Shown here piece by piece: positions 44,616-54,000 of a stretch of 64,000 bases of DNA. Numbering within the stretch: position 1 is the first letter of the stretch; the number at the start of each line of letters is the position of its first letter. The notes beneath the pieces are model-generated. The model was not told where the DNA came from, did no database searches, and worked only from the letters and a program-made list of their open reading frames with translations. The translations under genes and the position numbers were made by a program. The stretch covers positions 1-64,000 of the forward strand of contig CAMBEP010000021.1 in assembly GCA_945865635.1 (NCBI GenBank). Reading direction: 5' to 3'. Source of the stretch: Candidatus Kuenenia stuttgartensis. GTDB taxonomy: Bacteria; Planctomycetota; Planctomycetia; Isosphaerales; Isosphaeraceae.

Positions 44616-46270
44616 TCCACTTCGCCAGGCTTTATGACACCCTTGACACATCAGCCAGCACCACAGCGAGCGTGGACGCCCTGGTGGATTATTTCCAAAA
44701 GGCCTCTCAATCCGATTCCGCATGGACGATTGCATTTCTCATCGGCCGAACGCCCCGTCAAGTCATCAGTTCAAGGCTCCTGCGCGAATGGGCTGCCGAA
44801 GAAGCGGCCATACCGATCTGGCTCTTTGAGGAATCCTACCAAGCCGTGGGCGATTTGGCAGAAACGGTGGCATTATTGCTCCCACCACCAGAATCTCGGA
44901 ATCTGGTCGACCGGCCACTGTCAGGCTGGCTCGAAAACCATTTGCAAGTCATGGCAAAAATGCCTGAAGATCAAAAGAAACAGGCCTTAATGCAAGCATG
45001 GCGGTCCATGACCGTTGCAGAGCGATTTATCTGGAACAAACTTCTTACGGGCGAATTACGCATGAAAGTTTCGCAAAAGATTGTCACCCAGGCCTTAAAC
45101 AGATTGACAGGCCTTGATCCATCAATACTTGCTCACAGACTTCTGGGCGAATGGGTCCCGACCCCGTTTTTTTTCGAGAGGCTGACTCACCTTGAATCTC
45201 GGGAAACCGACCTGAAGCAGGTTTATCCGTTTCATTCAGCGGATATCTTGGAAGATCCTGTTGAAACCCTTGCCAGCCCATCCAATTGGTCAGCCGAATG
45301 GAAGTGGGATGGGATCCGATCTCAACTCATCCACAGAAACCATCAAATACATCTCTGGTCAAATGGCGATGAATTGATCACCGAGCGATTCCCGGAATTT
45401 CAAGCCGTATCAGAATTCTTGCCCGAAGGCACTGTGATCGATGGAGAGATTCTGCCATGGGACTTTAAATCCGATCAGCCAATGGCATTTGCGGAATTAC
45501 AAAAACGGATCGAACGCAAGACAATCACAAAAAAGCTCCTGGCCGAAATTCCCGTGCTTATCATGGCCTACGATCTTTTGGAATTTCAGGACATTGATAT
45601 CAGGCACCTGCCGCTGATTGATCGCCGGGCAAAACTCGATTCGATTCTCCAATACCAGAAGGGATCCAGACCGATTAGATTTTCCCAGAGATTGAATTTC
45701 AACTCTTGGGCCGATCTCGGCAGTCTGCAATCAGCCTGCCGATCGCAAATGGCCCAAGGCCTGATGCTCAAACAAATCCATTCCCCATACCAGGTGGGCG
45801 GCATTCGCAAAGCCTGGCGGAAATGGAAAGTTCCACCCATGACCATCGATTGTGTCATGACCATGGCCCAACCAGGCAGCATCGGCGGGCAGCAGGCCAC
45901 GGTCTATTCGGACTATACATTGGCCGTCTGGGACAAGCCGGGAGGCTCTCTGGTCACGGTCGCTAAAGCCTGTACCGGACTCACCGATGCCGAAATCAAG
46001 AAAATTGACGCCTTCGTGAAAAAGAATACAACCGAAAGATTTGGGCCTGTCCGTGCCGTCAAGCCCGTGATTGTCATGAGAATTGAATTCGATTCGATCC
46101 AGCACTCTCCACGCCACAAATCCGGAATTGCCATCCGCTCACCGCGTATTATTAGAATTTGCGACGACAAATCACCGGAACAGGCCGGCACTCTTAGCCT
46201 TTTGCAACAATTGCCTGGCATCCATTCGCAGAATACAATCCTGCATCAAAATCAAACCTCAATCGATTGA
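44612..46270 (+). CDS. ATP-dependent DNA ligase
   Basis: 552 residues. The N-terminal helical DNA-binding domain (about 1-210) is followed by the nucleotidyltransferase core with the adenylated lysine in EWKWDGIR (Lys231), DGEILPWDF, LIMAYDLLEF, AQGLMLKQ and KWKVPPMTIDCVM, and an OB-fold end. It seals nicks with ATP; bacterial chromosomal replication normally uses the NAD ligase, so this one likely serves repair with the exonuclease it overlaps. No Ku or polymerase domain is attached. Confidence 0.93.
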   Translation: MIHFARLYDTLDTSASTTASVDALVDYFQKASQSDSAWTIAFLIGRTPRQVISSRLLREWAAEEAAIPIWLFEESYQAVGDLAETVALLLPPPESRNLVDRPLSGWLENHLQVMAKMPEDQKKQALMQAWRSMTVAERFIWNKLLTGELRMKVSQKIVTQALNRLTGLDPSILAHRLLGEWVPTPFFFERLTHLESRETDLKQVYPFHSADILEDPVETLASPSNWSAEWKWDGIRSQLIHRNHQIHLWSNGDELITERFPEFQAVSEFLPEGTVIDGEILPWDFKSDQPMAFAELQKRIERKTITKKLLAEIPVLIMAYDLLEFQDIDIRHLPLIDRRAKLDSILQYQKGSRPIRFSQRLNFNSWADLGSLQSACRSQMAQGLMLKQIHSPYQVGGIRKAWRKWKVPPMTIDCVMTMAQPGSIGGQQATVYSDYTLAVWDKPGGSLVTVAKACTGLTDAEIKKIDAFVKKNTTERFGPVRAVKPVIVMRIEFDSIQHSPRHKSGIAIRSPRIIRICDDKSPEQAGTLSLLQQLPGIHSQNTILHQNQTSID

Positions 46271-46276
46271 AATTCC

Positions 46277-46810
46277 ATGCAACCTCAAAATCGTCCCCCT
46301 GCACGTATACATCCCGCCGCTCTGCCTGACAAGGATCTTGAAAACCAGTGCGAAATCCGATTTGAACGCCGCAGCGGACCAGGTGGACAGAATAAAAACA
46401 AGGTGGAAACCGCCGTCATTTTCGAACATAAACCCACAGGAATTCGTGCAGAAGCGAACGAAAAACGATATCAGGGCGAGAATCGCGAAGAGGCACTCAA
46501 GCGTCTTCGATTCAAATTGGCAATTCATCTGCGTACAAATACAACACCGGATGAACTTCCATCGGCATTATGGAAATCGCGAATTGCCAAGGGCGGAAAA
46601 ATTGCTGTGAACCCGAAAAACCCTGACTTTCAAGCCCTTCTGGCAGAGTCTCTCGACTTCGCATCCATCTGCCAGTGGGATGCCAAAACGACAGCAGGGA
46701 TGCTGCAATGCACAGCATCCCAACTGATAAAATTCTGGAAGGATTCCCCGGAAGCATTTCTGATGGTCAATCGCCAACGCCAAAGCCAAGGGCTTTCCAA
46801 CTATTTCTGA
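46277..46810 (+). CDS. Release-factor-like protein with GGQ motif (RF-1 domain)
   Basis: 177 residues. RF-1 core: FERRSGPGGQNKNKVETAV with GGQ at 36-38, then HKPTGIRAEANEKRYQGENREEA in two parts. The domains for stop-codon recognition and for GTPase contact are missing, so it is not RF1 or RF2. Similar small proteins (ArfB/YaeJ-like) rescue stalled ribosomes, but ArfB has a Lys/Arg-rich tail; here the C-terminal 90 residues are a helical extension without one. Follows the ligase by six bases and overlaps the convergent gene by ten. Confidence 0.85.
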   Translation: MQPQNRPPARIHPAALPDKDLENQCEIRFERRSGPGGQNKNKVETAVIFEHKPTGIRAEANEKRYQGENREEALKRLRFKLAIHLRTNTTPDELPSALWKSRIAKGGKIAVNPKNPDFQALLAESLDFASICQWDAKTTAGMLQCTASQLIKFWKDSPEAFLMVNRQRQSQGLSNYF

Positions 46811-48375
46811 CTGAAGCCCGCCGATATTCGCGGGTCGCTTAAATCAAGACTGTAGAGGATCTGATTATAATCATATCTCGGTGTCGGGTTGTCGTTGCCT
46901 GAAAACAGGGTTGTGTAGGTCCCTTCCAGGAAAATCGTTTTGCCGTCCTCAGAATCAATCTCGATATGATGTGCCACATTATAGAAACTATATTTCTCAT
47001 GGGTCATGATTTTGACAGGGTTTTTCCAGGGGCCCATCTTAACTTCGGACTCCGCATACCAAATCTCACCGAGGATCGACGGTTTCCCAAACATCTGGCC
47101 AAAAATCATCAGCCACCGCTTGCGATACTTGTTCCAAGCCACTGTGCCGCGCGCTGTCAGGATTTCATCGCCGGTATCCGACTTCATCTGGATCGGGCAT
47201 TCCTCAAATCGGATCTGTTTTTTGGCAATCCATTCCTGCTGGGACTTCTGATCCCAGGCCCTGGCCCTGGTTCGCCAGCGGAATTGCAACTTACCGCTGG
47301 AATCGCGATCAATCGTTGTCATTTCAGGTTTTGTTCCAGGTTTCAAACATGTCCAATATTCATATTTGTCCGGGTCCTGATAATCCTCCAGCGTGGCTTT
47401 TACCCGGCAATATGGAAATGGGTCCATGAAATAAACCCATTTCTCTCCATTTTCCGTGATGCGCAGATCATGGGAACCATCTGGCGGGCCGATCGGCTCA
47501 GGCCCAAAACGTCTTAGCGACTCAAACTGATTCAATTCGTCATTCCATACGGCCACACCACGCTGATAAGTCTCAAGCGGTGGTTTTATTTTGGAGTACC
47601 AGCAAACCAGCTTTTCATTTCCAGTTTGATCAGCTACGGTTGTCATGGCACCTGCCCAGGTTGGGCCATCGCCTTTCATCCGGCAGGTTTCGGCTGCAAG
47701 ACCTGTCTTTTCGTCCGTAAAATAACGGATCGGGATGGATAATAAAGGGCTCCATTGGCCTGGGCCTGGCTTTGGCGTGCGTGCTGATGGCGAATGAAAG
47801 TTGCCCAAGGGGTAGCTCAGCCGGCTTGTATCACCCCAGAGCCAATGCAATTGATTTTTATAGGGCGTCATTTGGACAGAATCCTGCCCCACGACCCGGG
47901 CGCGAGTGACTGCCTCTGGATCGTCAAAATTTACCAGTCCAGCCGACTGGCTTTCTGAGAGTCGGCCTGATCCTGTGATTCGATAGAGCCTTTGTGCAAT
48001 TTGAGTTCTTTTTAATTTCCATTGCACCTTACCTCCAGAGCGCATCCGTTCGCGTCGGCCGCGATAACCAAATCCATCGGCCTGCATTTCATATCCATGC
48101 GACCGAACTTGAAAGAAGACCTCCTCACCCATCAAATCTGGCTCATTCCAAGCCGTCACACCATGATTATCCGTAATATGGCGCACATGGTTCACCGTCG
48201 TGATCTCCACAAGCGGGACAGGGCGATTCGTGGCTTCATCGAGAACTTCAATGATAAACGGCTCAATGCCTGGAATTTCAGATCCCGCCCAGCTTGGACC
48301 TGAAATTGCAAGCCAGCCCATGCCACAGATGCATAAAAATTGCAATCGATTCATGCCTGAGACTCTTTTATTCAC
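46801..48375 (-). CDS. Exported protein with carboxypeptidase-like N-terminal domain and propeller-like body, unknown function
   Basis: 524 residues, or 517 from the second ATG at 48354. Signal peptide LQFLCICGMGWLAISGPSWA. A short beta domain (IIEVLDEATNRPVPLVEITT) resembles carboxypeptidase-regulatory folds. The rest is rich in Trp/Tyr and Asp-Gly turns, with repeated blade-like segments (LHWLWGDTSRLSYPL, KLVCWYSKI, KWVYFMDPFPY, WLMIFGQMFG, IWYAESEVKMGPW) as in five-bladed glycoside-hydrolase propellers. No catalytic residues are assigned. Overlaps the esterase gene by 8 bases. Confidence 0.7.
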   Translation of the reverse strand: MNKRVSGMNRLQFLCICGMGWLAISGPSWAGSEIPGIEPFIIEVLDEATNRPVPLVEITTVNHVRHITDNHGVTAWNEPDLMGEEVFFQVRSHGYEMQADGFGYRGRRERMRSGGKVQWKLKRTQIAQRLYRITGSGRLSESQSAGLVNFDDPEAVTRARVVGQDSVQMTPYKNQLHWLWGDTSRLSYPLGNFHSPSARTPKPGPGQWSPLLSIPIRYFTDEKTGLAAETCRMKGDGPTWAGAMTTVADQTGNEKLVCWYSKIKPPLETYQRGVAVWNDELNQFESLRRFGPEPIGPPDGSHDLRITENGEKWVYFMDPFPYCRVKATLEDYQDPDKYEYWTCLKPGTKPEMTTIDRDSSGKLQFRWRTRARAWDQKSQQEWIAKKQIRFEECPIQMKSDTGDEILTARGTVAWNKYRKRWLMIFGQMFGKPSILGEIWYAESEVKMGPWKNPVKIMTHEKYSFYNVAHHIEIDSEDGKTIFLEGTYTTLFSGNDNPTPRYDYNQILYSLDLSDPRISAGFSQK

Positions 48376-50812
48376 CTGTTGTAAGCCAGTTTGCTATGGC
48401 CTTGGCATCTGGCATGGAATTGATTGGATCCTGCTTCAACTGGCTCTCGGCCCCTTCAAATCGGAACACGGTTTCGAGTTTCTGACGGTCGAGACTGCGG
48501 GACGGCGCTGAAATCCAGACAGGATTTGGAGCGCACAAGCTTGCCGCACCCTGCAAGCCACCAGCCTGGGCCCAGCCGGAAAACTTCAGTCGAGAAGGAA
48601 CGTAGGCACCCTCTTTTTGATCATCCCAGCCATCGATTGCCGCAAATGTTCGGCCCACGCCGCTCAGGACAGGTCGCACCCAGAGGGCCAGAGGGCCGCC
48701 TCCATGCACTCCGGCCAGGTGAACCAACCTCGTGCCGGACCGGCTTTTTGCAAATCCAATCACAGTGGCCAGATCCTGGGCCTGATCCTGTGCCAGACTC
48801 GGATTATAGCAAGCATAATGGGCCGTTTCCGGACGGGCTGTTGCGGGTTTTTGTGCATCAAATGCATTACCTGTAAAGAGAGGGTCATAGGCCAGAACCG
48901 AAGCGCCCGACTGAATGATGAGATCGGCCAGGCGACTTAATTTCCCGTCGCTGGAAATCAACCCGGCAATTCCTTTGGGTGACGTCAGAACAACGCTCAC
49001 CCCATTGAAATTGTCAGGCCAAAGCTCGACCACCGGTACGGAATCCTGCACCTGCTTGCGTCCGACTAAATACCGATGGATCTGCACTCCTTCCCGAAGA
49101 ATGCCCGATTGCCCGACACGTGTGACCAATTGATTTGCTGATGGCTCGCGCACACCAGTGCGCACTTTGTGGGCGATTTCAATGAGCTTGCGATTTGCCT
49201 CCCATTCGACGCTGGTTACGGGCGAAAGCAATTTCTCAACCTGTCTTTTCTGGGTCGCAATCAGGTCGCGTTCCAATTGCTGTGGAGTTTTCATCTCTGT
49301 CGCAATTTTTTTATCTTCTGCAATTGTTGAAAGTGTCTCCGCAGTTTCGATTTTCAATTCTGGCTCGCGCAGGGTGTCGGAATATGGCAAATTCTGGAAC
49401 CACTGTGCAAAAAACGGATAAACGGCATTACGCGAGACTTTATTATAATTATGGTCGAAATTAAAGATTGAGGAAACAATTCTGTCGCTTTCGCCATAAA
49501 GCCCATAAACTTTTTCGAGTTTGGGATGAACAATTGTCATCGTATTTTTGGTCCAGTCGCCGGTTGCGCCCACAATACGCATCGGTTTCGGGGCAAACAT
49601 GGCACCGATTTCCACATTGTCGGTTCCCAGTCGCATTCCGTCAGCATTTTCACAGACGCAGCCGCCTTGAAAACCTTCGGAAATCATGACAACAGGAGCG
49701 GCCACTGCAATGCGGTCATCCACAGCATTCACCAGAAATGTTTGGGTTCCACCTCCCGATTCACCCGTGCAGCCGAGCCGGGCGGAATCCACATCTGGCA
49801 GAGTTTCCAGCCAGTCGAGTGCTCGAATCGTGTTGAAGGTTTGGAATCCGACGAGATTCAATCCCCAGCGATTGAGCTGATCGTTGGAAAATTCGTGTTT
49901 AAACTGCTTGGAATCGTTGTATCCAACCATATCATGCATAAATACGATAAAGCCGAGCTTGGCCAGTCGAATACAACGTGCCTGAACGGCTTCATTGATG
50001 CGCCCGTCCGCATAATGGCCATGTGGCGACAAAATTGCAGGCAGCTTTCCGAGACGGTTTTTGGGCCGATATAGGTTTCCGCTCAAATGAAACCCGGGGA
50101 GTGTTTCCAGAGCCACTTTTTCAATCGTATAATCGCCGCGATCAAGCATGCCAAAAACTTTAGGATGCAGAGGGGTCTTGGGCCACATGGGCAAGAGGCC
50201 ATTGGTCACAAGAATTTGGTCACGCAATTCCTGTTTCCGAGCCTCCCACTCCTTCAGGGTTGCAGGCGGCTGAAAGTCTGATCCCTCGCGGTTGGTCCGG
50301 ATATTTGTGAGGCGAGCATCGGGCGTGACTTGCGCTGAAATGGTCAGGAGCTTCTCCGCAACATCCAAAGCATCCGGATGATCCGTCAGCAGAACCCAAT
50401 TTGGCGCGTAAACCGGCAATTTCGATTTCTTCTTCTCAGCTTGTTCGGTGGAAGGGACGGCAGATAGCTTGATCAGATATTCCCGGCCCAGGTCCAGCTT
50501 GGCTTTGCCGATAGTACGCATCATTCCGCTTTTTTGGGAATTTTTTGGTATTTCGCCAGGCTTGAGCTCGATGGAATGATTCACGACACTGACGGACCAG
50601 TCTCGGCCAGTGGGATCAATGACTCGAACCGTCAGAGATTTCGCAAGCTGACCAGTGTCCACTGGAAGTGTAAATTTGGCTTCGCCTTCCAAAACGGCAA
50701 AGCCGGTGACGACCGCCACAGACGCTGGCGTGGCCGTCTTCTGAGCATGCGTTTGGAGTGCACCTGCAAAAATTGCAAACAATGCAGAAATGGCTGGATG
50801 GATGCGGTTCAT
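48368..50812 (-). CDS. Large exported alpha/beta hydrolase (acetylxylan-esterase-like), two-domain
   Basis: 814 residues from the ATG at 50812, where a signal peptide starts (AISALFAIFAGALQTHAQ). A central hydrolase domain has PAILSPHGHYADGR, FVMHDMVGYNDS and the nucleophile elbow GCTGESGGGTQTFL, with GATGDWTKNTM as the probable acid region. A second, C-terminal hydrolase-like domain has HLAGVHGGGPLALW without a clear Ser nucleophile. Similar large proteins are common in planctomycetes and are thought to deacylate polysaccharides; the substrate is unknown. Coupled to the propeller-like gene downstream. Confidence 0.8.
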   Translation of the reverse strand: MNRIHPAISALFAIFAGALQTHAQKTATPASVAVVTGFAVLEGEAKFTLPVDTGQLAKSLTVRVIDPTGRDWSVSVVNHSIELKPGEIPKNSQKSGMMRTIGKAKLDLGREYLIKLSAVPSTEQAEKKKSKLPVYAPNWVLLTDHPDALDVAEKLLTISAQVTPDARLTNIRTNREGSDFQPPATLKEWEARKQELRDQILVTNGLLPMWPKTPLHPKVFGMLDRGDYTIEKVALETLPGFHLSGNLYRPKNRLGKLPAILSPHGHYADGRINEAVQARCIRLAKLGFIVFMHDMVGYNDSKQFKHEFSNDQLNRWGLNLVGFQTFNTIRALDWLETLPDVDSARLGCTGESGGGTQTFLVNAVDDRIAVAAPVVMISEGFQGGCVCENADGMRLGTDNVEIGAMFAPKPMRIVGATGDWTKNTMTIVHPKLEKVYGLYGESDRIVSSIFNFDHNYNKVSRNAVYPFFAQWFQNLPYSDTLREPELKIETAETLSTIAEDKKIATEMKTPQQLERDLIATQKRQVEKLLSPVTSVEWEANRKLIEIAHKVRTGVREPSANQLVTRVGQSGILREGVQIHRYLVGRKQVQDSVPVVELWPDNFNGVSVVLTSPKGIAGLISSDGKLSRLADLIIQSGASVLAYDPLFTGNAFDAQKPATARPETAHYACYNPSLAQDQAQDLATVIGFAKSRSGTRLVHLAGVHGGGPLALWVRPVLSGVGRTFAAIDGWDDQKEGAYVPSRLKFSGWAQAGGLQGAASLCAPNPVWISAPSRSLDRQKLETVFRFEGAESQLKQDPINSMPDAKAIANWLTTGE

Positions 50813-51009
50813 GATGGTGGGTGACCTGAGCGTTTGTGGCGGATGGTTTGCAAAACCTTGCGATAGCTGTATCATACGATTCAACATCGCAATAGTAAGG
50901 TGCTCATGAACCGAAGGCGAGAGAAATTCTTCTCGATTTTTCGAGCACCCTGAAATTGGGTACCGCCGCCTCAGAATCATTAAGAACGACGCGCAACGGA
51001 GAATCGCCT

Positions 51010-54000
51010 GTGATCGCCCAACGAATCCTGCTAGGAATCAGCTCCATTTCGCTTGTCTTCATACTTTCGCTGACTAGTTCGTCAGTCGATTGGCGGCCTG
51101 ATTACAGACCACCCGCGCTGGCCATCAAAGGTGCCCGGATTCAGGTCAAACCCGGCCAGACCATTGAAAATGGCACCATCATTGTCCGTAAAGGGATCGT
51201 CGAATCCGTCGGTGCTGCTGACAAGGCTAAAATACCGGCCGATGCGTTTATTGTGGAAGGTAAAGGCCTGACTGTATATCCAGGCTGGATTGATGCTTAC
51301 ACACTCAATGGGCTGGGAGCGGGAGTTCGCTCCAAGACAGGATCTGGTCGAAATCTACCGACATCCGAATTTGCATCCCCATTCACCCCGCCCGACGACC
51401 GTATTGGAATCACACCGGAATTTGCCGTGGCAGATTCTTTGTCGTTTGGCGATCCTGCGGCCGAGGCACGCCGCAAGCTCGGTTTCACATCGCAGATTGT
51501 GGCACCCGGCGGAGCCATTTTAACCGGTCAGGGCGCTCTGGCCGCCACAACCGGCCAGCCAAGGCGCGAAGTGGTCATTGTCCCGAGGGTTGGATTACAC
51601 ATCAATCTCAGGGCACCATTCGAACCAAATCCAGCGAGCGAAGGTGCGCCAGTCTCGCCATCAGGCCGATTTCGGGGCGGGCCACAAAACCAGATGCAGC
51701 AGCCAAGTGGATATCCCTCGGCCCTGATGGGTGTGGTGGCGCACCTACGGCAGCAGGTTCTTGATGCAAAACACCATCAGGACCTTTTGAAAAACGCCAA
51801 GGCGGAAGGGCAATCGCGCGTGGCGTCCGACCCGTCTCTGCAAACAATTCTGGAGGCCATTGAAGGCAAGCTGCCGGTCTGGTGGCAGGCGGAAACACTC
51901 GACGAAATCCATCGGGCACTGGATTTATCGAAAGAATTTGGTTTCAAGCCAGTGATCGTCGGAGGCAGGGAAGCGTTTAAAGCAGTAGATCGATTAAAAT
52001 CCGAACAGGTTCCGGTGATTCTGCGACTGAATCATCCAGCCAAGCCCAAGGTCCCCACGCAGGAAGAGTTTGCAAAGAAGTCTGCGGCAGATCGGGTGGA
52101 ACCCTTGCGGGTCCAGCAGGATCATTTGGATCGCTGGAAAAAACGCGTCGGTACGGCGGGCGTGCTTAACAAATCGGGCATCAGGATTGCATTTTCCACC
52201 GATGGATTGCAACGCTCAAACCAGTTTCTCGAAAAAATTCGCGACCTGATCGCCGAGGGCTTACCTGAAGCGGCTGCTGCAGAAATTCTTTCGGCTGGTG
52301 GGGCCTCAATGGCGCATGCCGAAAATCGGCTTGGAACGCTTGAGCCTGGAAAATATGGCCACCTTGTGGCTTTGACAGGCGGCTTGAACGACAGCAAATC
52401 CAAGGTCCGGCTGGTGGCAGCCGATGGATTCCTTTTTGACATGGATGCCCCAACCGTATTGCCGAAAGAGCCGGAAAGCCCTTCGGGTGGAGGTTCTGGC
52501 CGTGGCCCCGGGAGCAGGGACCAGGCAAAATCGTCGGCCAAGGAAGCGGAAAAGAAATCCGAATCCACCAAGACGGATGAGGGTTCGAAATTGGCCAACA
52601 AACCAGAAACCAAAGCGGCAGCCAAGCCGAAAGATGCAGCTTCAAAATCACCGGAAACAAAGTCGGCTGGATTAAAGCCTGATGCTGACAAAGCGAAATC
52701 CAAGGGAAGCGAGGCCAAGCCCCTGACGGCCAAGACGGCTGAAAAGCCGTTTGTCGACACCTTGACGGAGCTTGAATCCGATCGAGCGGTTTCACTGAAA
52801 ACAGGCGGCAACGTTTTTATTCGGAATGCCACGGTAATCACGCTTGGCAAACCTGGGACATTGCCCAAGGCTTCGATACTTGTCAGGCAAGGCAAGATCC
52901 TTGAGATCGGGACAGATCTCAAAAAGCCGGACGGCGTGGCGGAGATTTCGGCAGAAGGGCTTTTTGTGATTCCCGGCATGATCGACACCCACTCACACAT
53001 GGCCATTCAGGGGGGAGTGAACGAAGCCACTCTGTCGATTGTTCCTGAAGTGCGTGTGAACGATGTTGTGGATGGCGACGACCCGACCATTTATCGAGCA
53101 TTGGCTGGCGGAACCACATCGGCAAGGCTATTGCATGGGTCGGCAAATACCATTGGCGGTCAGGATGTCGTTATTAAATTAAGGCCTGGCCAGGCGGGCC
53201 GGGACTTGATTTTGCGGGATAGTCGGCGACCACAGGGCGTGAAATTTGCATTGGGTGAAAATGTGACCCGCCGGGTCGGCCGCTTTCCGGTCACTCGAAT
53301 GGGTGTGGAAGCGACCATCGAACGCGCTTTTCAGGACGGAGCATCCTATTCCAGGCTATGGAGCGACTGGAAGCAGGCCAATGCCAAAGATCCAGCCAAA
53401 GCTGGCCCATCGCCCAGACATGACCTGCGTCTTGAGGCCCTGGCAAGCATTGTGAATGGCGAAATGAAAATTCATAGCCATTGTTATCGGGCCGATGAGA
53501 TTTTAATGCTTCTGCGCACGGCAGAGCGGCATAATATTAAGGTACAATCGCTTCAACACGTGCTGGAAGGCTATAAGGTGGCGGCTGAGATTGCTGCGCA
53601 CGGGGCCAGCGCCTCGACATTTTCCGACTGGTGGGCGTATAAGATTGAAGCATTCGATGCTGTGCCGGCGAATGCAGCCATTCTGACGGAAGCCGGTGCC
53701 AATGCCGTGATCAAAAGCGACGACCCTGAACTGGTCAGGCACTTGAACCTTGAAGCTGCAAAGTCAGTAAAATATGGTGGAATGGCGGAAGAAAAAGCCT
53801 TGGCCATGGTGACAATCAATGCCGCCCGGGAGCTTGGCCTGGATCATCGTCTGGGAACGATTGAGGTTGGGAAAGATGCGGATCTGGCAATTTTTGATGC
53901 ACATCCACTTGACACTTTAAGCCAGTGCCGATTGACACTTGTCAATGGCGAGATTCAATTTCAGAGTGATCGCAATCTGGCCGATGCCCTGAAGCCGAAG

